Positions 1-5,454 of a stretch of DNA of 6,135 nt are shown in pieces. The position numbers were made by a program, and so were the translations under genes. Position 1 is the first letter of the stretch, and each line of letters begins with the position of its first letter. The notes beneath the pieces were generated by a model. That model saw nothing but the letters and a program-made list of their open reading frames with translations, was not told where the DNA came from and did not search any database. This DNA is from Clostridia bacterium (GTDB taxonomy: Bacteria; Bacillota; Clostridia; Oscillospirales; Acutalibacteraceae): NCBI GenBank assembly GCA_017442445.1, contig JAFRZS010000146.1:1-6135 (forward strand). The letters run 5' to 3'.

Positions 1-22
1 GCATAAAACCGCATAGAATAAG

Positions 23-55
23 GGGGTTCTGCAGGTATAAAGCCTACAGAACCCC
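23..55 (-). terminator. Terminator-like hairpin at the left edge
   Basis: Nine bases GGGGTTCTG (23-31) pair with CAGAACCCC (47-55). An inner AGG/CCT stem (33-35 / 43-45) closes a 7-nt loop. Positions 32 and 46 are C and A on the plus strand (no pair) but G and U on the minus-strand RNA (wobble), so the full 13-pair stem forms only on minus. The minus strand then reads CTTATTCTATG, a weak U-rich tail; the plus side continues ATAAATATG, with no T-run. It may be a back-up terminator for the surface-protein gene, or the end of a gene beyond the window. Confidence 0.4.
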
Positions 56-105
56 ATAAATATGCATAAAATATCAAAAAACGAACAGCTTTTATGTTTT
101 ATACT

Positions 106-195
106 ACGAACAAACCTCACCGCTCGGCGTACCTTTGTACGCCTTCGGGCATACAAAATTAAGGCTGAAGCCTTGATTTTGCTCGGTTTGTCCGT
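106..195. repeat. Palindromic intergenic element folding as a three-way junction
   Basis: Outer arms ACGAACAAACC (106-116) and GGTTTGTCCGT (185-195) pair over 10 of 11 positions. Inside are two hairpins. The first is GGCGTAC-CTTT-GTACGCC (126-143), extended by CCG/CGG (120-122 / 146-148) across a small internal loop. The second is a 12-pair stem (154-165 / 170-181) with a TGAA tetraloop and one T-G pair. GCTCGG occurs twice as a direct repeat (122-127, 181-186), and ACGAACA at 81-87 repeats the left arm. A T-run (204-210) lies just to the right. The layout fits a REP/MITE-like dispersed element or a structured RNA. One wobble favours plus and one favours minus, so the strand is undecided. Confidence 0.5.
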
Positions 196-221
196 TCTTC
201 ATCTTTTTTTCCTATTCCCTT

Positions 222-264
222 AAAAAAGAGGCTGTAAAAAAATTCGTTTTTTTACAGCCTCTTT
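222..264 (-). terminator. Intrinsic terminator of the surface-protein gene
   Basis: A perfect 18-bp inverted repeat spans 225-242 and 247-264, with core AGAGGCTGT / ACAGCCTCT and a 4-nt TTCG loop on the plus strand. On the minus strand the stem is followed at once by further T residues (224-222). It lies 22 bp after the stop codon of the minus-strand gene, the expected place for a Rho-independent terminator. The inner stem is seven A-U pairs. Confidence 0.85.
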
Positions 265-286
265 GTGCTATTTGTACTTTCGATTT

Positions 287-3200
287 TTAGTATCTTACTA
301 CTTTTGAACCGCTTGTAATTGTATGGTCAATGTATGCTTCAAAGTTTGTTACTGCGAACATATCTTCTTCGTCCATTGTATCAACAACTCCGTCACCGTT
401 GACATCAGCTGCCATAAAGAGATATTCATGCTCATAGTAATCGAAGATTTCAAAGTTTGCAATCGCTGAGAAATATGTTGCATCTTCAATGTCTGCAAGA
501 CCGTCGCCGTTGTAGTCACCGAAAACTACTGCTGTAAATGTATCAATCACTTCGCCTGTTTCTTTATCTGTAATTGTAATTACTGTACCTGTACCGATAA
601 TATCAGTGCTTGTTGATACTGTTACATCTTCAGAGATTGCCAATGATTTGAGGAAGTTCTCTGTATCAAGTGACATTTCAATACCTGAAATCAATTTCTT
701 TTCTCTGTCAATAACAATCGGTGAATTTTCGGGACTTGCAATATTTTCCACCTTTGAACAGTTGAGGCAAACGCCGTCTTCAAACTTATGTCCGATTGCA
801 GGAATTACTTCTGTATATTTGTCGCCGCATACACATTCGTAAGTTCTTACACCGTCTTCTTCACAAGTCGGAGCTTTTGTTACCTTTGATGCGTGAATAT
901 GGGGTTCAAGCGGTAATTCAACCTTGTTGAATACACCTTCGCATACTGAACAATAATCATATTCATAACCGTGTTCACTGCATGTTGATGCATCTGTCTT
1001 GTGTGTAAGTGTGTGGTTGCCTGTTGCAGGGATAACCTCTGTGTAGCTATCTGAACATGTTGTACATGTGTATGTTCTTACGCCGTCTTTCGCACAAGTT
1101 GCTGCCGTTGTTACTCTTGTTGTATATTTGTGGTTACCTGTTGCAGGAATTACTTCTGTGTAACTGTGGCTGCACAATACGCATGTGTATGTTCTTACGC
1201 CGTCTTTCGCACAAGTTGCAGCTGTTGTTACCTTTGATGTGTAAGTGTGGTCTGCAAGAGGTAAGTCAACCTTATTGAATACGCCCTCACAAGCTGAGCA
1301 ATAATCATATTCATAACCTGCTGCCTTACATGTCGAAGCTACTGTCTTATGTGTAGTGGTATGTTTACCTGTTGCAGGAATTGCTTCTGTGTAACTGTCA
1401 GAACATGTTGTACATGTGTATGTCTTAACACCTGCTTTCACGCAAGTTGCCGCTGTTGTTACTGTTCCGACATAATTGTGTTTGCCTGTTGCCGGGATTG
1501 CTTCTGTGTAGCTGTTACCGCAAACAGAACATGTGTATGTTCTTACACCTGCTTTTGCACAAGTTGCAGCTGTTGTTACCTCTGATGTATAGCTGTGTGT
1601 TGCAAGCGGAAGATCAACCTTATTGAATGTACCTTCACAAACTGAACAGTAGTCATATTCATAACCTGCTACCTTACATGTCGAAGCTACTGTCTTGTGT
1701 GTAAGTGTGTGTTTGCCTGTTGCAGGAATTGATTCTGTGTAACTGTCACCGCAAACAGAACATGTGTATGTTCTTACACCTGCTGTTGCACAAGTTGCTT
1801 CAGTTGTTACCTTTGATGTATAAGTGTGTGTTGCAAGCGGAAGATCAACCTTATTGAATGTACCTTCACAAACTGAACAGTAGTCATATTCATAACCTGC
1901 TACTTTACATGTTGAAGCTACTGTCTTGTGTGTAAGTGTGTGGTTGCCTGTTGCAGGGATTGTTTCTGTATATTTGCTGCCGCAGCTACATGAAAATTCT
2001 TTTGTACCTGCTTCACTACATGTTGCCGCTTTTACAACTTTTTCTGTGTAAGAATGTACATGGGCTGTGCCGTAGCTGTATGATGCAGTTTTCAAATAGT
2101 CATTACCTGCTGCTACGCTGACATTTTTCCAATCAGCCTTTGTTGATGCATAGTAAACTTTATTGAGGTAGTGACAAGCGCCAAATGCTTCTGCGCCTAT
2201 TGTCTTTACGGAATAACCGATTCTTACAGTTTTAAGCTTTCTGCAGCAATAGAATGCATCTTCTGCAATTTCTGTTACAGAATTGCCGATTACAACTTCT
2301 GCAAGTTCTGCACACAATGCAAAAGCTTCTTCACCGATGCGTGTTACGGAATTACCTATTGTAACCTTTGTGATACCGTTAGCAAACATGAACGCACCCT
2401 TATCAATAGCTGTGATTGAATCAGGAATGTTGATTGTTGTAAGTTTTGATGATGTATAACCGAATGCACCGTAAGCTATATTCTTAACTGTGGAAGGAAT
2501 TGTGTATGAAGATGTTGTTTTTCCTATAGGATACTGAACGAGAACAGTCTTATCTTTATTGAACAACACACCGCCTTCACTTGAGAAGTTAGCATTATCT
2601 GCAGATGCTGTCAGACTTGTAAGTCCTGTACAAGCTGAAAAAGCAAATCTTGCAATAGTCTTTGTGCCTGACTTTATTGTATAGCTGCTTGCAACATCTT
2701 TTTTAGCTCTGATAAGATGATTGCCTATGTACAATACACTATTTGACCAGTTATCGCTTGTACTGTAATATCCGCAATCAAGGAATGCACCTTCACCGAT
2801 GCTTGTAACTGTATCGGGGATTGAAATTGTTTTAAGCGATGTACAATATTCAAATACCGAGTCACCGATATTCCTTACAGACGCAGGAATAGATACACTC
2901 GCAAGTTTGACGCATGAAGAAAACGCACCCATTTCAATACTTGTTACCGAATTGGGAATTGATATACTTGCAAGAGTGGAGCAGAAAGAGAATGCAGCTT
3001 TGCCGATTGTCTTTATACCTGTACCCATTGTCACGCTTGTAAGTTTTGTGCATGACGAGAATGCAAAGTTTCCGATACTTGTAACCGTATCAGCAATTTT
3101 GACACTCTTAACATTAGCACGGTAACTGTTCCACGGCACAGCTTCCTTTGTCGTCCATGTTGCCATGTCGCCTGTACCGGTGATGTTAAGTACACCTGTA

Positions 3201-3352
3201 GATGTGTCAAGCGACCAGTTAACACTGTCGCCGCATTTACCTGTATATGATGCTGCTGTAGTCTTTAAGAGAACACTTCCCAACGGTACTATAGCAAGAA
3301 CCAATATAACAGAAAGTATAATAGCTGTTGTTTTTTTATTTGATTTTTTCAA
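287..3352 (-). CDS. Secreted LRR (BspA-type) protein with Cys/His repeats and dockerin-like C-terminus
   Basis: The protein has 1021 residues and is probably exported and surface-associated. Residues 1-35 form a signal peptide: KKSNKK, a hydrophobic core, then TTAAS. Residues 36-80 match the cap that precedes LRRs in BspA-like proteins (CGDSVNWSLD, GTLNITGTGDM-like). Residues 81-400 hold LRR_5-type repeats of about 23 residues (IPxSVTSIGxxAFxxC), interrupted at 195-280 by two longer segments (VLYIGNHLIRAKK, GVLFNKDKTVLVQYP) common in the family. Residues 433-854 are eleven Cys/His modules, with a partial one to 868. Residues 870-943 look like the small domain often preceding clostridial dockerins. 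Residues 944-1011 are a dockerin-like pair of calcium loops, DYNGDGLADIED (946-957) and DVNGDGVVDTMD (983-994). In the family, LRRs mediate adhesion and dockerins bind cohesins; the partner here is unknown. No LPXTG motif or transmembrane anchor is visible at the C-terminus, so attachment may depend on the dockerin. The start is TTG at 3352, because the in-frame ATG upstream (3388) meets TAA after four codons. Confidence 0.92.
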   Translation of the reverse strand: MKKSNKKTTAIILSVILVLAIVPLGSVLLKTTAASYTGKCGDSVNWSLDTSTGVLNITGTGDMATWTTKEAVPWNSYRANVKSVKIADTVTSIGNFAFSSCTKLTSVTMGTGIKTIGKAAFSFCSTLASISIPNSVTSIEMGAFSSCVKLASVSIPASVRNIGDSVFEYCTSLKTISIPDTVTSIGEGAFLDCGYYSTSDNWSNSVLYIGNHLIRAKKDVASSYTIKSGTKTIARFAFSACTGLTSLTASADNANFSSEGGVLFNKDKTVLVQYPIGKTTSSYTIPSTVKNIAYGAFGYTSSKLTTINIPDSITAIDKGAFMFANGITKVTIGNSVTRIGEEAFALCAELAEVVIGNSVTEIAEDAFYCCRKLKTVRIGYSVKTIGAEAFGACHYLNKVYYASTKADWKNVSVAAGNDYLKTASYSYGTAHVHSYTEKVVKAATCSEAGTKEFSCSCGSKYTETIPATGNHTLTHKTVASTCKVAGYEYDYCSVCEGTFNKVDLPLATHTYTSKVTTEATCATAGVRTYTCSVCGDSYTESIPATGKHTLTHKTVASTCKVAGYEYDYCSVCEGTFNKVDLPLATHSYTSEVTTAATCAKAGVRTYTCSVCGNSYTEAIPATGKHNYVGTVTTAATCVKAGVKTYTCTTCSDSYTEAIPATGKHTTTHKTVASTCKAAGYEYDYCSACEGVFNKVDLPLADHTYTSKVTTAATCAKDGVRTYTCVLCSHSYTEVIPATGNHKYTTRVTTAATCAKDGVRTYTCTTCSDSYTEVIPATGNHTLTHKTDASTCSEHGYEYDYCSVCEGVFNKVELPLEPHIHASKVTKAPTCEEDGVRTYECVCGDKYTEVIPAIGHKFEDGVCLNCSKVENIASPENSPIVIDREKKLISGIEMSLDTENFLKSLAISEDVTVSTSTDIIGTGTVITITDKETGEVIDTFTAVVFGDYNGDGLADIEDATYFSAIANFEIFDYYEHEYLFMAADVNGDGVVDTMDEEDMFAVTNFEAYIDHTITSGSKVVRY
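791..2056 (-). repeat. Tandem 38/39-codon Cys/His repeats, order ABABAABAABA
   Basis: The repeats encode residues 433-854. Type A (39 residues; first and last copies shorter) reads H-x11-C-x9-C-x2-C and ends YTExIPATGK/N; there are seven. Type B (38 residues) reads H-x10-C-x9-C-x2-C and ends FNKVDLPLA; there are four. The first and last A copies have CxC instead of CxxC. One His plus three Cys per module could hold a metal ion such as zinc, but this is inferred from spacing only. B copies at 1829-1942 and 1598-1711 differ at only two of 114 bases by eye, so the AB unit (231 bp) was duplicated or homogenised recently. Confidence 0.9.
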
Positions 3353-3368
3353 AAAGAATCCCCCTTTT
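3350..3368 (-). promoter_or_regulatory. Ribosome binding site and TTG start of the surface-protein gene
   Basis: The minus strand reads AAAAGGGGGA (3368-3359), a 6-nt spacer, then TTG (3352-3350). The G-rich Shine-Dalgarno at standard spacing fixes the TTG start. The next codons, AAA AAA TCA AAT AAA, give the charged N-region of the signal peptide. Confidence 0.75.
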
Positions 3369-3388
3369 CGTCGTTATACCACAAACAT

Positions 3389-3417
3389 ATTCTATCACTA
3401 CTAAAAAATAAATGCAA
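3389..3417 (-). promoter_or_regulatory. Promoter of the surface-protein gene
   Basis: On the minus strand a -35 element TTGCAT (3417-3412) is followed by 17 bp and a -10 element TAGAAT (3394-3389), preceded by TGA to give an extended -10 (TGnTAGAAT). Transcription would start near 3382, leaving a short leader of about 30 nt before TTG. The spacer and upstream DNA are very A/T-rich, which favours sigma-A-type promoters. Confidence 0.65.
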
Positions 3418-3467
3418 GTATTTTTATATATTTTTCAAAAAAAGCATTATTTTTTTACTATTTCCAT

Positions 3468-3504
3468 AAAAGAAAAAAGACTGCGACGGGGTAAAGTCAC
3501 AGCC
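3468..3504 (-). terminator. Intrinsic terminator upstream of the surface-protein promoter
   Basis: On minus, GGCTGTGAC (3504-3496) pairs with GTCGCAGTC (3487-3479) in 9 pairs, two of them G-U, around an 8-nt loop TTTACCCC. The T-rich run TTTTTTCTTTT (3478-3468) follows directly. The same two positions are A-C mismatches on plus, so it works only on minus. No protein gene lies upstream on minus in this gap, so it implies a non-coding transcript. Confidence 0.6.
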
Positions 3505-3608
3505 TTTCTCTTTTGAGGGGGTTGCTATTGAGGAGGGGTAAAATGTACCCGAAATAAATTATAAAGGATGCGGCTCCCTTTACAAACCATGTACTGTCCT
3601 CGGGTACA
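3468..3608 (-). ncRNA. Predicted small RNA with C-rich anti-Shine-Dalgarno segments
   Basis: Not a family I recognise. Read on minus, the parts are as follows. A 5' domain is closed by TGTACCCGA (3608-3600) with TCGGGTACA (3552-3544), a perfect 9-bp stem. Inside is a second 9-bp stem, TTGTAAAGG (3585-3577) with CCTTTATAA (3567-3559), carrying a 9-nt loop and separated from the first by an asymmetric internal loop (14 nt against 6 nt). A single-stranded stretch (3543-3505) contains TACCCCTCCTCAA (3540-3528) and AACCCCCTCAAAA (3523-3511). A terminator hairpin and T-run end it (3504-3468). Stems 3559-3585 and 3479-3504 contain pairs that are G-U on minus but A-C on plus, which argues for minus-strand transcription. 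Exposed CCCCUCC-type loops are known in Firmicute small RNAs (RsaE/RoxS, streptococcal csRNAs) that pair with ribosome binding sites. Alternatively it is the 5' leader or attenuator of the surface-protein gene just downstream. Confidence 0.45.
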
Positions 3609-3613
3609 ATTAG

Positions 3614-3619
3614 ATTTTA
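3614..3619 (-). promoter_or_regulatory. Possible -10 element of the predicted small RNA
   Basis: TAAAAT on minus matches TATAAT at five of six positions. It would start transcription near 3607-3608, exactly at the 5' edge of the closing stem. The -35 region at 17-bp spacing (ATACCA, 3642-3637) is poor, and a better -35-like CTGACA (3651-3646) is too far away at 26 bp. The promoter is therefore weakly supported. Confidence 0.25.
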
Positions 3620-3622
3620 AAG

Positions 3623-3684
3623 TTAAAATGTTAATATGGTATGAATGTCAGGTTAACATTTATCGTTTATTTTATTAACATTTA
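3623..3684. repeat. Three TTAACATTTA-like repeats upstream of lexA
   Basis: TTAACATTTA occurs at 3653-3662 and 3675-3684, starts 22 bp apart (about two helical turns). An inverted copy, TTAAAATGTTAA, lies at 3623-3634. They fill the A/T-rich DNA between the predicted small-RNA start and the lexA operator. They could be binding sites for a regulator, or upstream A/T-rich promoter DNA. Confidence 0.35.
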
Positions 3685-3692
3685 ATTTTTTA

Positions 3693-3706
3693 TAAACAAA
3701 TGTTTG
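3693..3706. promoter_or_regulatory. LexA operator (SOS box)
   Basis: TAAACAAATGTTTG contains palindromic half-sites AAAC and GTTT with a 4-bp spacer. Compared with the Bacillus consensus CGAACRNRYGTTYC, 11 of 14 positions agree by eye, including the core AAC-N4-GTT. It overlaps the -35 element of the lexA promoter (3704-3709), so bound LexA would block RNA polymerase. This is the standard autoregulation of lexA. Confidence 0.65.
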
Positions 3707-3732
3707 CATTTTCAAGGATTATATGTTATAAT
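3704..3732 (+). promoter_or_regulatory. lexA promoter
   Basis: A -35 element TTGCAT (3704-3709), 17 bp, then a perfect -10 TATAAT (3727-3732) with an extended TG two bases upstream (TGTTATAAT). Transcription would start near 3739, giving a leader of about 24 nt. The same -35 hexamer, spacing and extended -10 appear in the divergent surface-protein promoter. Confidence 0.75.
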
Positions 3733-3762
3733 GTTTTCAGATTTAAGAAAGGTTGTGAAATA

Positions 3763-4350
3763 ATGGATATCAATAACACTCAAAGAAAAGTTTATGATTA
3801 TCTTGTAGAGAAGTTGCGCGACGGTGTTCCCCCTTCAGTGCGTGAAATCGGTGCCGCTGTGGGACTTCGTTCAACTGCTTCTGTTCAGGCTTGTCTTGAT
3901 GCGCTTGAAAAAGCAGGATATATTTCGCGTGACCCCATGCTCAAAAGGTCTATAAGAATTGTCGGCCAGTCTGATATGGTAACTCAGGTGCCGCTTTTAG
4001 GTACCGTCACTGCAGGTATGCCGATTCTTGCAGTTGAGCAGATTGAAAGATATCTTCCGTTTTCAGGTCACCTTACATCTGACAAAACTGTTTTCGCGCT
4101 TCATGTTAAAGGTGAAAGTATGATAAATGCAGGAATTTTAGACGGTGATATAGTCTTTGTTGAAAAGACACCGGCAGCACGCAACGGCGAGATTGTTGTC
4201 GCATTGATTGAAGATGAAGCAACCGTAAAAACTTTTTACAAGGAAAACGGACATTTCCGTCTGCAACCCGAGAATGACGAGTTTGAACCTATTATAGTGA
4301 ACGAGGTACTTATTCTCGGCAAGGTAATTGCTCTTTACAGAGAAATGTAA
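3763..4350 (+). CDS. lexA: LexA repressor, SOS regulator
   Basis: LexA represses DNA-damage genes in the cytoplasm and cleaves itself when stimulated by RecA filaments. The 195-residue length is normal for the family. Residues 1-65 form the winged helix-turn-helix, with PPSVREIGAAVGLRSTASVQ (23-42) as the recognition part. Residues 75-195 are the S24 peptidase-like domain. The self-cleavage site is Ala84-Gly85 (VTAGM), the nucleophile is Ser119 (KGESM) and the general base is Lys156 (ATVKTF); all are intact and numbered as in E. coli LexA. The ATG at 3763 has AAGAAAGG (3745-3752) 10 nt upstream. The longer in-frame start at 3700 is rejected because it lies inside the promoter and operator. 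The gene is probably autoregulated through the box at 3693-3706 and may share a transcript with the next gene. Confidence 0.95.
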   Translation: MDINNTQRKVYDYLVEKLRDGVPPSVREIGAAVGLRSTASVQACLDALEKAGYISRDPMLKRSIRIVGQSDMVTQVPLLGTVTAGMPILAVEQIERYLPFSGHLTSDKTVFALHVKGESMINAGILDGDIVFVEKTPAARNGEIVVALIEDEATVKTFYKENGHFRLQPENDEFEPIIVNEVLILGKVIALYREM

Positions 4351-4369
4351 TTTAAAAACACTCAAAAAG

Positions 4370-4394
4370 CAGAGCAGTATGTGAAACTGCTCTG
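4370..4394. other. Stem-loop between lexA and the radical SAM gene
   Basis: CAGAGCAGT (4370-4378) pairs perfectly with ACTGCTCTG (4386-4394) around a 7-nt loop. On plus no T-run follows (ACTCTGATTCTGG), so it should not stop transcription from lexA; it could affect mRNA stability or processing. On minus it is followed by CTTTTTGAGTGTTTTT, which looks like a terminator for antisense transcription. Confidence 0.55.
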
Positions 4395-4410
4395 ACTCTG
4401 ATTCTGGAAA

Positions 4411-4424
4411 AAGACAGCTGTCTT
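4411..4424. promoter_or_regulatory. Perfect 14-bp palindrome before the radical SAM gene
   Basis: AAGACAGCTGTCTT reads identically on both strands and lies 19 bp before the ATG, next to the probable ribosome binding site GAAAGG (4425-4430). With no loop it would make a poor RNA hairpin, so a dimeric protein operator is the more natural reading. No matching second copy was seen in the window. Confidence 0.35.
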
Positions 4425-4443
4425 GAAAGGATAATCTGGGAAA

Positions 4444-5310
4444 ATGATCTGTAATATTTGTCCAAGAAAATGCAATACTGACAGAAGCATAAAACCCGGT
4501 ATATGCGGTGTGGGTAACACGCTGAAAATTGCCCGTGCTATGCCACATTTCTGGGAAGAACCCTGTATCAGCGGACACAGCGGTTCGGGCACCGTATTTT
4601 TCAGCGGATGTAACCTGAAATGTGTTTTTTGTCAGAATTACGAAATCAGTTCCGGTTATGTAGGCAAAGAAATAACAGTCAGCAGACTCAGAGAAATTTA
4701 TTCTGAACTTATTGATAAGGGTGTTCACAATATAAACCTTGTCACACCAACACATTTCACAGAAGAAATCATAAAATCTCTTGAAGAACCTCTGCCCGTA
4801 CCGGTCGTGTGGAATTCAGGCGGTTATGACAGCACGGAAACACTCCGGTTGATTGAAGGAAAGGTTCAGATTTATCTGCCTGACCTGAAATATATGTCTG
4901 AACCAATCGCAAAGAAATATTCACTTGCACCTGACTATCCCGAAACGGCAAAAAAAGCACTTGTTGAGATGTTTCGTCAAGTGGGCGAAGTTAAGCTCAA
5001 CAAAGACGGCATTATGGAAAAAGGCATGATAATCCGACACCTTATGTTACCGGGTGAAATTGAAAACACACTTGATGTTATTGATTTTGTATCATCACAA
5101 TTCGGTGACAGGGTAATTTTCAGCCTGATGAGCCAATTTACACCAAACCCGCAGTGCAAATTGCCTGAATTACAACGCACCGTTTCTGAAGAGGAATACA
5201 ACAAAGCGATTGATTATATGTATCTGTGCGGAATAGAAAACGCATATATACAGGATTTTTCTTCAGCAAAAGCAGAATACACCCCGCCGTTTGACCTGAG
5301 CGGAGTGTAA
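4444..5310 (+). CDS. Radical SAM protein, PflX/COG1313 type
   Basis: The protein has 288 residues, cytoplasmic, and resembles pyruvate-formate-lyase activating enzymes. The SAM-binding [4Fe-4S] motif CxxxCxxC is GCNLKCVFCQNYEIS, with Cys56, Cys60 and Cys63. Upstream, Cys3, Cys6, Cys10 and Cys21 (CNICPRKC ... GICGVG) form the N-terminal cysteine set typical of COG1313 and could bind a second metal or cluster. The segment MPHFWEEPCISGHSGSGTVFF-like (33-53) and the C-terminal PPFDLSGV ending also match this family as I know it, whose substrate is not established. It differs from the AmmeMemoRadiSam branch, which lacks the HFWEEPCISG segment. The start at 4444 is favoured because the essential-looking Cys3 lies directly after it; the ribosome binding site is modest and 13 nt away. 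The 93-nt gap to lexA has no clear promoter, so read-through from lexA is plausible. Confidence 0.88.
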   Translation: MICNICPRKCNTDRSIKPGICGVGNTLKIARAMPHFWEEPCISGHSGSGTVFFSGCNLKCVFCQNYEISSGYVGKEITVSRLREIYSELIDKGVHNINLVTPTHFTEEIIKSLEEPLPVPVVWNSGGYDSTETLRLIEGKVQIYLPDLKYMSEPIAKKYSLAPDYPETAKKALVEMFRQVGEVKLNKDGIMEKGMIIRHLMLPGEIENTLDVIDFVSSQFGDRVIFSLMSQFTPNPQCKLPELQRTVSEEEYNKAIDYMYLCGIENAYIQDFSSAKAEYTPPFDLSGV

Positions 5311-5338
5311 AAATATATATACATCTATAAATACAAAT

Positions 5339-5377
5339 CCGCACCGTAGCAGATTGCTATAGTGCGGTTTATTGTTT
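5339..5377 (+). terminator. Terminator after the radical SAM gene
   Basis: CCGCAC (5339-5344) pairs with GTGCGG (5362-5367). TAGCA (5347-5351) pairs with TGCTA (5355-5359) above a 2x2 internal loop, with GAT as the apical loop. TTTATTGTTT follows on plus, and the minus side is also T-rich (ATTTGTATTTATAG), so it may work in both directions. It starts 28 bp after the stop codon. Confidence 0.7.
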
Positions 5378-5454
5378 GTAAGAGATATAACATAGAGAAC
5401 ATCGCATGATTTTCAATCACTCACAACAAATGAAAATGAAGCATATTACTATAG

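Noticed and set aside
791..2056. CRISPR array or CRISPR-like regular repeats
   Set aside because: The repeats are contiguous, in frame, and code for similar protein modules with no unique spacers.
606..3225. Several open frames on plus and minus inside the surface-protein gene
   Set aside because: They are Cys/Leu-rich shadows of the repeat-containing gene, with no independent start signals or domains.
3376..3388. ATG in frame upstream of the surface-protein gene on minus
   Set aside because: It reads ATG TTT GTG GTA and then TAA, so it cannot extend the protein.
3543..3557. Mini-ORF MYPK on plus after AGGAGGGG
   Set aside because: The ribosome-binding-like sequence is convincing but four codons are not; the G-rich stretch is better explained as the complement of the C-rich segments of the minus-strand RNA.
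3700..3762. Longer lexA start at 3700
   Set aside because: It overlaps the LexA box, the -35 and the -10, upstream of the likely transcription start; the extra residues do not match LexA, and 3763 has its own ribosome binding site.
4138..4755. Long open frame (205 codons) on the minus strand across lexA and the radical SAM gene
   Set aside because: It lies opposite two clearly recognised genes, has no recognisable domain and no good ribosome binding site; it is a shadow of their codon usage.
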